Positions 48,441 through 58,081 of a stretch of 64,000 nucleotides of DNA are shown piece by piece. Under the pieces are notes generated by a model. The model was given only the letters and a program-made list of their open reading frames with translations. It made no database searches and was not told where the DNA came from. The stretch covers positions 806,001 through 870,000 of the forward strand of contig NZ_LHVH01000017.1 in NCBI RefSeq assembly GCF_001269885.1, in the 5' to 3' direction. Both the position numbers and the translations under genes were made by a program. How positions within the stretch are numbered: position 1 is the first letter of the stretch; each line of letters opens with the position of its first letter. This stretch comes from Pseudomonas kilonensis (lineage in GTDB: Bacteria > Pseudomonadota > Gammaproteobacteria > Pseudomonadales > Pseudomonadaceae).

Positions 48441-48842
48441 TTACTGGACGATTTCCTCGCCATTGAGCGTCTGCTCCAGCGCCTGGATGCAGCGTTCTTC
48501 TGCGGTGTCGAGTTCCAGCTTCATCTGTTCGATGTCCAGCAATTGCTGTTCGAGCTGTTCCCGGCGCTCGGTGATTTTCGCCAGCATGCTGTGCAGCTGT
48601 TTCTGATTGCCGCTGGAGGGGTCGTAGAGTTCGATCAGCTCGCGGCATTCGGCCAGGGAAAAGCCAATGCGCTTGCCGCGCAGGATCAGCTTCAGGCTGA
48701 CCTTGTCCCGCGGCGAGTAAATGCGCTCCTGGCCCCGTCGCTCCGGGCTCAACAGGCCTTGTTCTTCGTAGAAACGGATGGCCCGGGTGGTGATATCCAG
48801 CTCGCGGGCGAGGTCGGAGATGCTGTAGGTCTGGCTGCTCAT
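48441..48842 (-). CDS. liuR: MerR-family regulator of leucine/isovalerate catabolism
   Basis: 133 aa. MerR HTH (4-70; YSISDLARELDITTRAIRFYEEQGLLSPERR) and a C-terminal coiled coil (80-120). A LiuR-type palindrome lies 46 bp upstream of the start. Encoded away from liuABCD, about 4.4 kb upstream on the same strand. Confidence 0.92.
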   Translation of the reverse strand: MSSQTYSISDLARELDITTRAIRFYEEQGLLSPERRGQERIYSPRDKVSLKLILRGKRIGFSLAECRELIELYDPSSGNQKQLHSMLAKITERREQLEQQLLDIEQMKLELDTAEERCIQALEQTLNGEEIVQ

Positions 48843-48887
48843 GGAAGCGCTCGAAACGAAAGGGGCTGGCGCTAAGCTAAAGGCAGG

Positions 48888-48903
48888 TTTACGTTCGCGT
48901 CAA
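48888..48903. promoter_or_regulatory. LiuR operator upstream of liuR
   Basis: TTTACGTTCGCGTCAA, a diverged copy of the 44018/44062 sites. Suggests autoregulation. Confidence 0.78.
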
Positions 48904-48934
48904 GCAATCGCAGGTGTGTTGCCGGTGCGGGCCT

Positions 48935-49029
48935 CTTCGCGAGCAAGCCCGCTCCCACAGGTTCTGTGTCGTACAGAAATGCTGCGTGCACCGCAGGTCC
49001 AATGTGGGAGCGGGCTTGCTCGCGAAGAA
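48935..49029. repeat. REPIN (REPs in the outward-inverted order)
   Basis: CTTCGCGAGCAAGCCCGCTCCCACAG followed by the inverse ATGTGGGAGCGGGCTTGCTCGCGAAG. The order of the two REPs is swapped relative to the other REPINs here. Confidence 0.8.
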
Positions 49030-49049
49030 CGATGACGCGGTCTATAGCC

Positions 49050-49982
49050 TTACACCACCTTATCGAGCTTCTTCTCATGGGCCGTCACCTGCTGGCACAG
49101 CTCGATCATCTGCTCGCGCATCCAGCGGTTGGCCGGGTCCTGGTCGGTACTTTCATGCCAGTAGAGGTGGGTTTCCACCGGCGGCACATCGTTGACGGGT
49201 AACAGGAAGGCATGCAGATCGTGACGACGGGCAAAGCGCTCGGGGACGGTCATGACCATGTCCGTTTGTTGCAGCACCTGGGAGGCCATCAGGTAATGCT
49301 GGGAGCGCAGGGCGATCTTGCGCTGGATACCCATCTTGCCGAGGGCCAGGTCGACATACCCCAGCCCGTTGCGGCGGCTGGAAATATGCACGTGGGTCTG
49401 TGCCAGGTAATCATCGAGGCTGATCTTTTCCTTGCCCGCCAACGGATGGCCCTTGCGCATGGCGCACACGTAGCGGTCTTCCATCAACTTGACGTGGCGC
49501 ACCTGCGGGTCGGTGTTGAGCGGTGCATCCACGGCGAAGTCGAGGCGGCCGGCGGCCAGTTCCTTGGTGGTTTCACGGCGCTTGGAGAGGAAGCTCTCGA
49601 TCGCCACGGTCGGCGCCAGGCGACGCAGGCGCTGGAACAGCAGCGGCAGGATCACGCCTTCGGTGAGGTCGGTCATGCTGATGCGGTAGGTCTTGACGGC
49701 CTGCAACGGGTTGAAGATCCGGCTTTCCTGCACCGATACCCGCAGCAGCGACAGGGCGTTGCGCACCGGACCGATGATGTTCTGGGCCATGGGCGTCGGC
49801 ACCATCCCCTGGGCGGTGCGCACGAAGAGCGGGTCGTTGAAGGTCTCGCGCAGACGCGCCAGGGCATTGGACACGGCCGGCTGAGTGATGCCGACGATCT
49901 GCCCGGCGCGGGTCAGGTTGGCTTCGGTGTAGATCGCATCGAAGACAATGAAAAGGTTGAGGTCGACCTTGCTCAGATTCAT
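49050..49982 (-). CDS. LysR-family regulator (NodD/NahR-like)
   Basis: 310 aa. N-terminal HTH (VDLNLFIVFDAIYTEANLTRAGQIVGITQPAVSNALARLRE) and ligand domain. The VDLNLFxVFDA start is typical of NodD/LinR-type regulators. Divergent from the acyl-CoA dehydrogenase at 50160, its probable target. Confidence 0.9.
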   Translation of the reverse strand: MNLSKVDLNLFIVFDAIYTEANLTRAGQIVGITQPAVSNALARLRETFNDPLFVRTAQGMVPTPMAQNIIGPVRNALSLLRVSVQESRIFNPLQAVKTYRISMTDLTEGVILPLLFQRLRRLAPTVAIESFLSKRRETTKELAAGRLDFAVDAPLNTDPQVRHVKLMEDRYVCAMRKGHPLAGKEKISLDDYLAQTHVHISSRRNGLGYVDLALGKMGIQRKIALRSQHYLMASQVLQQTDMVMTVPERFARRHDLHAFLLPVNDVPPVETHLYWHESTDQDPANRWMREQMIELCQQVTAHEKKLDKVV

Positions 49983-50159
49983 GGCGCTGCACTCTTGTTC
50001 TTGGGCTTGTTGTGAGGTGCCGGGTGGCGATGAGAATCAGTGAAACATATATCGGTGATGAATGTTAATACACGCCGAGAATAGGTTAGGTAAATTTTCG
50101 TAGCTGAACTAGCATCGATTTCATGACCTAAAACAACCTCTGCCAAGAAGGTGCTGCTC

Positions 50160-51389
50160 ATGGATTTTGCCTATTCCCCCAAGGTTCAGGAACTGCGTGA
50201 ACGCGTCACGGCGTTCATGGATGCCTACGTCTACCCGGCCGAAGCCGTGTTCGAACGGCAAGTGGCCGAAGGCGACCGCTGGCAACCCACGGCCATCATG
50301 GAAGAGCTCAAGGCCAAGGCCAAGGCAGAAGGCCTGTGGAACCTGTTTCTGCCTGAATCCGAACTGGGTGCCGGCCTGACCAACCTGGAATACGCGCCGC
50401 TGGCAGAGATCATGGGGCGCTCGTTGCTGGGGCCGGAGCCGTTCAATTGCTCGGCGCCGGACACCGGCAACATGGAAGTGCTGGTGCGCTATGCCAATGA
50501 AGAACAAAAGCAACGCTGGCTCGAGCCACTGCTGCGCGGCGAGATCCGCTCGGCCTTTGCCATGACCGAGCCGGACGTGGCCTCCTCGGACGCCACCAAC
50601 ATGGCCGCCCGTGCCGAGCGTGACGGCGATGAGTGGGTCATCAACGGCAAGAAATGGTGGACCTCAGGGGCCTGCGATCCGCGCTGCAAGATCCTGATCT
50701 TCATGGGCCTGAGCAACCCCGATGCGCCACGCCATGCCCAGCATTCGATGATCCTGGTGCCGGTGGACACGCCTGGGGTCAAGATCGTCCGGCCGCTGCC
50801 GGTGTTCGGCTACGACGATGCGCCCCACGGGCATGCCGAAGTGCTGTTCGATAACGTGCGGGTGCCGTACGAAAACGTTTTGTTGGGTGAAGGACGCGGC
50901 TTTGAAATTGCCCAGGGTCGCCTCGGCCCGGGCCGGATTCACCACTGCATGCGTTCCATCGGCATGGCCGAGCGGGCATTGGAATTGATGTGCAAGCGTG
51001 CCGTCAGCCGCACGGCCTTCGGTCAGCCGTTGGCGCGCCTGGGCGGTAACATCGACAAGATTGCCGACTCGCGGATGGAAATCGACATGGCGCGCCTGCT
51101 GACGTTGAAGGCGGCGTACATGATGGACACGGTTGGCAATAAAGTGGCGAAGAGTGAAATCGCCCAGATCAAGGTCGTCGCACCAAACGTGGCCTTGAAG
51201 GTCATTGATCGGGCGATCCAGATCCACGGTGGTGCCGGGGTTTCCAACGATTTCCCGCTGGCCTACATGTACGCCATGCAACGCACCCTGCGCCTGGCCG
51301 ACGGCCCGGATGAAGTCCATCGCGCGGCCATCGGCAAGTTCGAGATCGGCAAGTACGTGCCCAAAGAAATGCTGCGTAGCAAGGGCTAG
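50160..51389 (+). CDS. Acyl-CoA dehydrogenase family protein (ACAD10/11-like)
   Basis: 409 aa from ATG 50160, RBS AAGAAGG. ACAD fold with [68 protein letters not shown]. Similar to the ACAD10/11 group that handles unusual acyl chains. FAD-dependent. Substrate unknown. Likely under the divergent LysR regulator. Confidence 0.88.
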   Translation: MDFAYSPKVQELRERVTAFMDAYVYPAEAVFERQVAEGDRWQPTAIMEELKAKAKAEGLWNLFLPESELGAGLTNLEYAPLAEIMGRSLLGPEPFNCSAPDTGNMEVLVRYANEEQKQRWLEPLLRGEIRSAFAMTEPDVASSDATNMAARAERDGDEWVINGKKWWTSGACDPRCKILIFMGLSNPDAPRHAQHSMILVPVDTPGVKIVRPLPVFGYDDAPHGHAEVLFDNVRVPYENVLLGEGRGFEIAQGRLGPGRIHHCMRSIGMAERALELMCKRAVSRTAFGQPLARLGGNIDKIADSRMEIDMARLLTLKAAYMMDTVGNKVAKSEIAQIKVVAPNVALKVIDRAIQIHGGAGVSNDFPLAYMYAMQRTLRLADGPDEVHRAAIGKFEIGKYVPKEMLRSKG

Positions 51390-51412
51390 GATCTGGCCCA
51401 TCAAGGGCCTCT

Positions 51413-51504
51413 GTGGGAGCAAAGCTTGCTCGCGATAGCGGTGGGTCAGCTTGCATCAATGTGGGAGGTGCCACCGCCATCGCGAGCAAGCTTTGCTCCC
51501 ACAG
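51413..51504. repeat. REPIN
   Basis: TGTGGGAGCAAAGCTTGCTCGCGATAGCGG and inverse CATCGCGAGCAAGCTTTGCTCCCACAG, between convergent genes. Confidence 0.85.
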
Positions 51505-51529
51505 GCTAATCCTGTGGGGGCGAGTCCGC

Positions 51530-52399
51530 TTACTCCTTGACGCTCATGTACTCCTCGGCCCAGCGGATGTAGTCCTCGGGCTGGGTGTAGGTGTGTGTCA
51601 GTTCGGTGGCGCTCAGGTCCGAAGCCTGGGTGAAGATCTGCCGTTGTTCGCGAAGGCTGTCGTAGGTCGCCTTGATCGCGGCGAAATAGGCGCCGTGGCC
51701 GTCGATGGTCACGCGTACGCCCAATTCGGCCAGGCGCTTGTCGTCGCGCAGCAACGGGTTGCCATAAGTGACAAGCATCAGCGGCACGGTCAGGTTTTCG
51801 CTGATCTTCTCCAGGTGATCGAAGTCTTGCACGCCCACCATGCAAATCCCGTCCGCCCCGGCACGCTCATATTGTCGGGTACGGCTGATGATTTCCTGGA
51901 CCGGCAGAATCGCGGCGTTGGTCCGGGCGATGATCGCCATTTCCGGATCGACTCGCGCCTCCAGCGCCGCACGAATCTTGCCGACACCTTCGGCTACGCC
52001 GATCAGGTCGGTGGATTTACGCCCGAACTGGGCCGGCAACAAGGTGTCCTCGATGGTCAGCGCCGCGATGCCGGCCCGTTCCAGTTCGACGATGGTGCGC
52101 ATCACGTTCAGGGCATTGCCGTAGCCGTGGTCGGCGTCGGCGATCACCGGCAGTTGGGCCACGCGGCCGATGCGGGTGGCCTGTTCGGCAAATTCGCTGA
52201 GGGTGATCAGGGCGAAGTCCGGCGCGCCCAATACTTGCAAAGACGCCACCGAACCTCCCAGGATGCCTACTTCGAAACCCAGGTCGGCGGCAATGCGCGC
52301 CGACATCGGGTCGAACACCGAGGCGGTGTGGTAGCAGGTGTTGGAAGCCAGCAATTGGCGAAAGTTACGACGCAAATCTTGATGGGAAAGCCTGGACAT
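51530..52399 (-). CDS. Oxaloacetate decarboxylase (PEP mutase/isocitrate lyase superfamily)
   Basis: 289 aa from ATG 52399. Matches the PA4872-type family: [32 protein letters not shown], then [33 protein letters not shown] (Mg2+ site), and ARTNAAIL. The isocitrate-lyase KKCGH loop is absent. Decarboxylates oxaloacetate to pyruvate. Full length. Confidence 0.93.
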   Translation of the reverse strand: MSRLSHQDLRRNFRQLLASNTCYHTASVFDPMSARIAADLGFEVGILGGSVASLQVLGAPDFALITLSEFAEQATRIGRVAQLPVIADADHGYGNALNVMRTIVELERAGIAALTIEDTLLPAQFGRKSTDLIGVAEGVGKIRAALEARVDPEMAIIARTNAAILPVQEIISRTRQYERAGADGICMVGVQDFDHLEKISENLTVPLMLVTYGNPLLRDDKRLAELGVRVTIDGHGAYFAAIKATYDSLREQRQIFTQASDLSATELTHTYTQPEDYIRWAEEYMSVKE

Positions 52400-52522
52400 A
52401 TGAGTTCCACCAATGGAATGGAAAGGCTTGAGCAAAAGTGTCAACGCCGAAAGATCCAAAGGCTATCACGTGGCGGCGATAAAGATGATGACGAATGCGC
52501 ATGGGCTATGCTTTTCATTGCA

Positions 52523-52557
52523 CCAAAAGAGGGCCGCAGACCGGGAAGTCTGCAGCC
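52523..52557 (-). terminator. Terminator of the 52.5-54.2 kb operon
   Basis: Minus strand GGCTGCAGAC/GGTCTGCGGCC stem, then CTCTTTT. It lies 25 bp after the last gene of the operon. Confidence 0.75.
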
Positions 52558-52581
52558 TGGCAGAAGGGGGCTTACATATTA

Positions 52582-52773
52582 TTAATCTTGGGTAGGCATG
52601 CTCAGGATTTGTTTGATCTCATGGATGTTCCCGACGTTGAAGCGTAATGTCCACTCGGGAAGCTGACACGGCGCTTCGCTCGTTAGCTTTGTCGCGGTAT
52701 CCACTACATGAATGCCTGCGCGCAGCAAAGGGGCTTTATCCCAATCATTCAAATTATCCATATTCTGACTCAT
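52582..52773 (-). CDS. Small protein, 63 aa, one cysteine; third gene of unknown operon
   Basis: 63 aa from ATG 52773 with AAGGA about 7 nt upstream, 27 bp after the cupin-like gene. Sequence starts MSQNMDNLNDWDKAPLL. It has a single Cys36 in SEAPCQLPEW and ends ILSMPTQD. Not hydrophobic, no signal peptide. No family recognised. Could be a substrate, adaptor or precursor peptide for the two upstream proteins. That role is speculation. Confidence 0.75.
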   Translation of the reverse strand: MSQNMDNLNDWDKAPLLRAGIHVVDTATKLTSEAPCQLPEWTLRFNVGNIHEIKQILSMPTQD

Positions 52774-52800
52774 TAGGTTTTCCTTTTTTGTTCTCTGAGG

Positions 52801-53460
52801 TTATAGGGCAGCCAATGGTTGCCCGGGGTTGAGCAAGGACAGCGTATCGGTAAATAGCGCTGTTTCTTGCGAAGCTATGCCAGGGTAAAGCGGCGTGTAA
52901 TTGTTATCGAAACACCAGGCTTCATCGGCTCTGATTGAACGCTCTGGATGAATAAGCAAGCTCAATGATGCGGACATTGACCGAGGCGCAATCTGTCTAT
53001 GAATTTCCCGCAAGGCGGGCATGAATATGACTTCGCCTGGCGCCAGTTTTACGCTTCGCTCTTTGCCCAGTCGTGGCGCCTTGCCCATTTGTAACGGAAG
53101 TTCATCAAGAATTTCACGAATGATTGTCGTGTAGCCATCTCCGCTATAACCGACCGCATACATGTCGAAATCATGACTGTGGTTGAGGTTGTAAATGAAA
53201 GTTTCGCTCTCGTCATGGGTTTCTACCGGGGCCCAGAATCCCAGGCGGAGGGTGAACTCATCATTGCTGTGCAATACAAACGCATAAGCGTTGTAAAGGC
53301 TGTTGCGAATGGCGAATCCGTCCGCCTGGATCACGGCATGAAGATGTTGGCTCAGAATAGAGCGATTCGAGGCCAGCTGGCGCAAGTCTTCAACGACATC
53401 GGCTTTGTCTCGCAGTAGATCGTATGTTTTTATGCGTTCTATGAAGGTGTCCAGTTTCAT
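52801..53460 (-). CDS. Cupin-like protein; second gene of unknown operon
   Basis: 219 aa from ATG 53460 (ATGA overlap with the gene before). The middle (about 60-172) has a cupin-type beta order with metal-site candidates: HSHDFD (His94, His96), a following YAVGYSGDGY glycine turn, APGEVIFMPALREIH (His154) and SLSLLIHP (His171). A non-heme iron dioxygenase or binding role is possible. Not certain. The N-terminal 50 residues are helical. Confidence 0.75.
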   Translation of the reverse strand: MKLDTFIERIKTYDLLRDKADVVEDLRQLASNRSILSQHLHAVIQADGFAIRNSLYNAYAFVLHSNDEFTLRLGFWAPVETHDESETFIYNLNHSHDFDMYAVGYSGDGYTTIIREILDELPLQMGKAPRLGKERSVKLAPGEVIFMPALREIHRQIAPRSMSASLSLLIHPERSIRADEAWCFDNNYTPLYPGIASQETALFTDTLSLLNPGQPLAAL

Positions 53461-54230
53461 GCCGCCGCCTCCAGTGGATGAAGCAAACGGTCGAGGCGCG
53501 CACTCTTGTGTTTTTTTAACAGCGGAACGTACGTCAACGCCTTGTGGCGGTCGGCCCGATAGAGTATCTGGAAGGCCTTCCACACCACGGCGCAGTGATA
53601 GTGATAGACCAGTTCCTCGGCGACTTTGACACTGTTGGGGTCTTGGATTGTTTCGAGCAGCTCGAGGCTGGTCAAATAGCGGGCAGCGCTTTCGTCGTGG
53701 GGCAACCAGGCTATTTTGCGCAGGGTAATACGATCAAATACGCTGATGTCCGCAGCTCTGTCAGGCAGATTGATTCGACCTGTCAGCTTGGCCGGCTGAC
53801 GGCAGGTTTGTATGTGATCGAATAAAGTGTCTCGGCCGTCAATGACGAACGGATTTCTCTTGTCGATAATAACCCTGTCTGCTTTTTCGACACGATGCTC
53901 ATTGACAGTATATCGCTGGATTTCGAAGGGTCGATCAAGCGTAAATAAAATGCTTTGGCCAGGTACCGAGTACAGCGCTGACGAGCGAGAGTCAAATGTG
54001 GCGGATTTGATACAGATATTGCCTATGTTCGTCTGATGCAGCATCAGGGTTCCGGTATGCGCATTGGTGATGTTCATGATTGTCGCCCTCCGGAAGGATT
54101 TCCTGGAGAACTCTGGTTTGTCGATTAACTGGCAAATCAATTGTTTTGTTTCTGACGTCATGTCCAATGTTTTAATTTTTTCCGCTATATAGGCGGGCGA
54201 AAACTTCTTGGTAATTAAAGTTTTTATCAT
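53457..54230 (-). CDS. Unknown alpha-helical protein; first gene of unknown operon
   Basis: 257 aa from ATG 54230, or 206 aa from ATG 54077, which has a much better RBS (GGAGGG, 8 nt upstream). Central region (YSVPGQSILFTLDRPFEI) looks beta-rich. The C-terminal part is helical and HEAT-like (AARYLTSLELLETIQDPNSVKVAEELVYHYHCAVVWKAF). No family recognised. Base composition is lower in GC than the flanks, suggesting acquisition. Confidence 0.7.
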   Translation of the reverse strand: MIKTLITKKFSPAYIAEKIKTLDMTSETKQLICQLIDKPEFSRKSFRRATIMNITNAHTGTLMLHQTNIGNICIKSATFDSRSSALYSVPGQSILFTLDRPFEIQRYTVNEHRVEKADRVIIDKRNPFVIDGRDTLFDHIQTCRQPAKLTGRINLPDRAADISVFDRITLRKIAWLPHDESAARYLTSLELLETIQDPNSVKVAEELVYHYHCAVVWKAFQILYRADRHKALTYVPLLKKHKSARLDRLLHPLEAAA

Positions 54231-54435
54231 GATCGTTTTCGTTGCAGTGGCTCGGTGTTGGAAAGTATGGTGTTGGGTAGGTGGGAGAGCAACGTTGCAA
54301 TTGTCGATAAGTATTGCTGGTCGACGATCACGGCGCCTTTATGGCGCGTAAGAAAAGTTGTGTTTTATCTGCTTGAAACACTTCATCCTCACATTGCGCG
54401 AGGGGAAGAAAGTGCCAGGACGGGAAGTCGGGGAG

Positions 54436-55470
54436 TTACGCCGCCACAGCCTGCCGGGCCTGCTTGAGCAATGCCACGGCGCGCACCGTATCACCCGGTT
54501 GCACTTGCAGGCGTTTGGCGGTGAGGCGATCGACGAGCAGCTTGTGGCCATGCTGGTGCGCGCGAGCGCTGGTGACGCGGCAGTTTTCCCTGCGCCGATT
54601 GTGAATCAGCCAGACCGGTGCCTGTTCGTCCGGGGTGCCAATGATCAGGGTCAGCGTCTGGCTGTCGCGTACCGTGCGGATCTTCGACACTGGCGCCTCG
54701 ATCACGGGGCCGCCGTCAAAGATGTCGATGTAGCCCTTATGGCTGAAACCTTCGGCGCTGAGGATTTTCATGGCCGGCTCGGTGTTCGGGTGAGCCTTGC
54801 CGATCACCGCCTGGGCCTGTTCGGTGAGCAGGCAGGTGTACAGCGGCTGGCGTGGCATCAGTTCGGCGATGAACGACTTGTTGCCCATGCCGGACAACTG
54901 ATCGGCGTAGCTGAAGTCTTTCTTGAAAAAATGCCGTCCCAGGCTATCCCAGAACGGCGAACAGCCCTGTTCGTCGGCATGGCCCCGCAGTTCGGCGATC
55001 ATTTTTTCGCCGAACAGCTGGGGAAATTCGGCCACGAACAGCAGGCGCGCCAGGGACAGCAGGCGGCCGTTATGACCGCGACGTTGCTCGGGGTGCAGGA
55101 ACAACGAGCAGATTTCCGATTGTCCGGACATCTCGTTGTTGAGGAACAGCGTCGGGATCTGCCGCTGGATCCCCAACTCCGGCGCCGAGCTGACCGTCAG
55201 CCCGACCCGATAGTTGTACCAGGGCTCGCGCAGCCCGACCGCGCCGGTCAGGGCGCTGATGCCCACTACCTGCCGATCATCGTCTTCGAGCACGAACAGG
55301 TAATCGGCGTCGGCACGTTCGACTTGTCCGGCAAAGGTCCGTTGGGCCCAGCGAATACGATGGGCCAGGCGCTCTTCGTTGGCCGGCAGGCTGGTGAAGC
55401 CGGGGCCTGCGCAACGGGCCAGGTCCAGCAATGCGGGCAGATCGGTAATGGCGACCGGACGGACAATCAT
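54436..55470 (-). CDS. aruG: Arginine/ornithine N-succinyltransferase, beta subunit
   Basis: 344 aa. AstA family (MIVRPVAITDLPALLDLA..., GQSEICSLFLHPEQRRGHNGRLLS, DIFDGGP). Transfers succinyl from succinyl-CoA to arginine/ornithine in the AST pathway. Downstream of aruF by 61 bp. The remaining aru genes (aruD, aruB) do not follow here. Confidence 0.92.
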   Translation of the reverse strand: MIVRPVAITDLPALLDLARCAGPGFTSLPANEERLAHRIRWAQRTFAGQVERADADYLFVLEDDDRQVVGISALTGAVGLREPWYNYRVGLTVSSAPELGIQRQIPTLFLNNEMSGQSEICSLFLHPEQRRGHNGRLLSLARLLFVAEFPQLFGEKMIAELRGHADEQGCSPFWDSLGRHFFKKDFSYADQLSGMGNKSFIAELMPRQPLYTCLLTEQAQAVIGKAHPNTEPAMKILSAEGFSHKGYIDIFDGGPVIEAPVSKIRTVRDSQTLTLIIGTPDEQAPVWLIHNRRRENCRVTSARAHQHGHKLLVDRLTAKRLQVQPGDTVRAVALLKQARQAVAA

Positions 55471-55531
55471 GCTGCAGCTCCTTCATTGTGTCGGTCCAAG
55501 CGCTGATGCGTGCCATGGGATCGAGTGAGGT

Positions 55532-56548
55532 TCATAGGGCAACCACCCGGATCCGCTCGCCATCCATGACGCCCAGGGCTGCGAGCATGTCGGGCGACAG
55601 AGCCACGGGGCCCTCGGCGTTGACGTCCAGCTCGGCGACGATGGCCCGGTAGTTTCCAAGACGGTCGTTACTCACCAGGTAACGGCCTCTGGCATCGATC
55701 TGCAGGCTTTGCCGGGCCGTGGCGCTCCGACTTTGCGTGATGGTACGGATGTTGGCGATACGGGCATGCAAGGTCGGCCCTCCGTCGAAGATATCGACGT
55801 AGCTGTTGGTCTCGAAACCCTCGCGCGCCAGGATGTCGAAGGCTTCCTGGCCGTCGGGATGCACCCGGCCGATGCAGGCCTGGGCCGCTGGCGGCAGCAT
55901 GGGTACGTAGATCGGGTATTGCGGCATCAGCTCGGCGAGAAAGGTCCGGCTCTGCAAGCCGCACAACCGTTCGGCTTCGACGTAGGGCAGGTCGAAGAAG
56001 TGCTGGCCGATGGCGTCCCAGAAGGGCGACTGACCGTCCTCGCTGCTGAACCCGACGATTTCGGTGATGACCGATTCGGCAAAGCGCTGGGGATGGGCGG
56101 CGATGAACATCAGCCGGGCCCGGGATAGCAGCTCCGATGCCGGTGTGCGCACCCGCTCGGCGTCGATGTGGAAGCCACGCAGCAGCGTCTGGCCGTTGAG
56201 GTCCTGGCACAGTGACAGCGCGGGCACGCCATGCTGGATATTCAGCTCCCGGGACTCGCTGGAAAACGGCCGATTGCGCAGGCTGTAGAACGGTTCGTTG
56301 TAACCGGTGCTGGAGAGAATTTCCGAACAACCGACCAGGCGCCCGGATGCCAGGTCCTCCAGGACAAAGAAATAATTCTCCGCGCCAGGACCCTGCACAT
56401 CGGCCTCGAACGAGGCGCACGAGTCGAGGATCTTTTCCTCCAGGCGCGCGGTATCGTCCGGCAGCGACGTGACACCCACCAGGCTGTCACGGGCCAGTTG
56501 TTGCAGTTGCGGCAGATCGGTTAATTGAACTGGACGTAAGGCCAGCAT
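55532..56548 (-). CDS. aruF: Arginine/ornithine N-succinyltransferase, alpha subunit
   Basis: 338 aa from ATG 56548. AstA family paralog of AruG (MLALRPVQLTDLPQLQQLA; DIFDGGPTLHARI), heteromeric with it. Located 110 bp after the APC permease gene on the same strand. Confidence 0.92.
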   Translation of the reverse strand: MLALRPVQLTDLPQLQQLARDSLVGVTSLPDDTARLEEKILDSCASFEADVQGPGAENYFFVLEDLASGRLVGCSEILSSTGYNEPFYSLRNRPFSSESRELNIQHGVPALSLCQDLNGQTLLRGFHIDAERVRTPASELLSRARLMFIAAHPQRFAESVITEIVGFSSEDGQSPFWDAIGQHFFDLPYVEAERLCGLQSRTFLAELMPQYPIYVPMLPPAAQACIGRVHPDGQEAFDILAREGFETNSYVDIFDGGPTLHARIANIRTITQSRSATARQSLQIDARGRYLVSNDRLGNYRAIVAELDVNAEGPVALSPDMLAALGVMDGERIRVVAL

Positions 56549-56658
56549 GGATTGCACTCCTGTTCCAGAGAGCCCGGTGACCAGCACCGGGCTTGACGAT
56601 CACTGTCGATGTCCACGCGTTGTAACCACGGTTGGCCGAATCATTCGACTGCCGACCC

Positions 56659-58008
56659 TCACTGGCCGGCCGGATCGGGCACGGCGCTGGGGTTGCCGAA
56701 TTTGTTGAGCACACACAGGTAGACCACGCCCGCGGCGATCCAGATCAGGCCGAGCTTCTGCGCAGCCACACCCATGTTGTACATGATGGCCGCGACGATC
56801 ACGAAGCCGACCAGTGGGCAAATCAAGTGGCGAATCAGTTGGCCGGACTGCTGGCGGCGCCAGTAATGGTTGATGACGGTGATGTGCAGCAACATGAAGC
56901 CGCTCAGGGCGCCGAAATTGACCAGGGAGGTGAGGGTGTCCACGGCGTCGATGAACAGGTAGCAGATCAACAGCGACAGCACCGCTACCAGGTAGATGCT
57001 CAAATACGGGGTGTTGTGTTTCGGATGGACCTTGGCCAGCACCTTGGGCAACTGGCCGTCCCGGGCCATGCCGAACAACAGGCGCGACACCGCCGCCTGC
57101 GAAGTGATCGCCACGGCCACGCCCCAGGCCAGGGCCGTGGCAACCGCGGTCAAGGTGGCCAGCCAACTGCCGGCTGCCAATTCGGCGATTTCATAGAATG
57201 CGGTGTCGGCGGACTTGAAACCCATGCCAGCGGCCAGGTCCGTGGCGATCCAGGTCTGCACCACGAAGATCGCCCCCATCACCAGCAAGGTCACCAGGGC
57301 TGCCTTACCGACGCTGCGACCCGGGTCGCCCTTGATCTCTTCAGCCAGCGTGGAAATGGCGTCGAAGCCCAGGAACGACAGTACCGCGATGGACACGGCT
57401 TGCATCAGCAGGGCGAAGTTGAAGTGTTCCGGGCTGTACAGCGGCGCCAGGGTCAGTTGGCCGTTACCGGCCCCGCCCTGCAGGGCATTCCAGGCGTAGA
57501 ACAGGAAAATCCCCAGCACCACCAGCTGCGCCAGCAGAAAAATGATGTTCATCCGCGCGGTGAAGGTGATGCCCCGCAGGTTGACGAAGGTCGCGCTCAC
57601 CAGGAAGGCCAGGATGAAACCGACCTTGGGGATGTCCGGGTACAAATGGTTCAGCGCCATGGCGGCGTAGACATAGAGCAGCGGCGGGATCAGCAGGTAG
57701 TCCAGCAGCATCAGCCAGCCGGCAATGAAGCCGACGTGTGGGTTAAGGCCCCGTTGCGCGTAGGAATAGACCGAACCTGCCACCGGAAAGGCCCGGGCCA
57801 TGCTGCCGTAGCTCAAGGCAGTAAACAGCATCGCCACCATGCCGATGATGTACGCCAGCGGCACCATCCCCGGTGCCTCGGCGTTGACGTAGCCATACAC
57901 GCCGAACGGGGCGATGGGGATCATGAAAATCATCCCGTATACCACCAGGTCTGTCAGCGACAGGCCGCGTTTCAATTCCTGTTTGTAGCCAAATGCCTCA
58001 ATGCTCAT
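56659..58008 (-). CDS. APC-family amino-acid/amine permease
   Basis: 449 aa, about 12 membrane helices. Near the N-terminus IPIAPFGVYGYVNA, then FPVAGSVYSYAQRGLNP (APC consensus), and a conserved FLGFDAISTLAEE. Likely imports the substrate of the operon, and could be a putrescine- or amino-acid-type carrier. Confidence 0.9.
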   Translation of the reverse strand: MSIEAFGYKQELKRGLSLTDLVVYGMIFMIPIAPFGVYGYVNAEAPGMVPLAYIIGMVAMLFTALSYGSMARAFPVAGSVYSYAQRGLNPHVGFIAGWLMLLDYLLIPPLLYVYAAMALNHLYPDIPKVGFILAFLVSATFVNLRGITFTARMNIIFLLAQLVVLGIFLFYAWNALQGGAGNGQLTLAPLYSPEHFNFALLMQAVSIAVLSFLGFDAISTLAEEIKGDPGRSVGKAALVTLLVMGAIFVVQTWIATDLAAGMGFKSADTAFYEIAELAAGSWLATLTAVATALAWGVAVAITSQAAVSRLLFGMARDGQLPKVLAKVHPKHNTPYLSIYLVAVLSLLICYLFIDAVDTLTSLVNFGALSGFMLLHITVINHYWRRQQSGQLIRHLICPLVGFVIVAAIMYNMGVAAQKLGLIWIAAGVVYLCVLNKFGNPSAVPDPAGQ

Positions 58009-58081
58009 GAGCCGTTTTCCTTTTCAGCTGTGTGGGTTGCGCTTGCTTGCTGTCTGTCGCGGGGAACTTGCCGCTGCCGCG

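Noticed and set aside
54358..55506. 382-codon plus-strand frame
   Set aside because: Antisense shadow of aruG.
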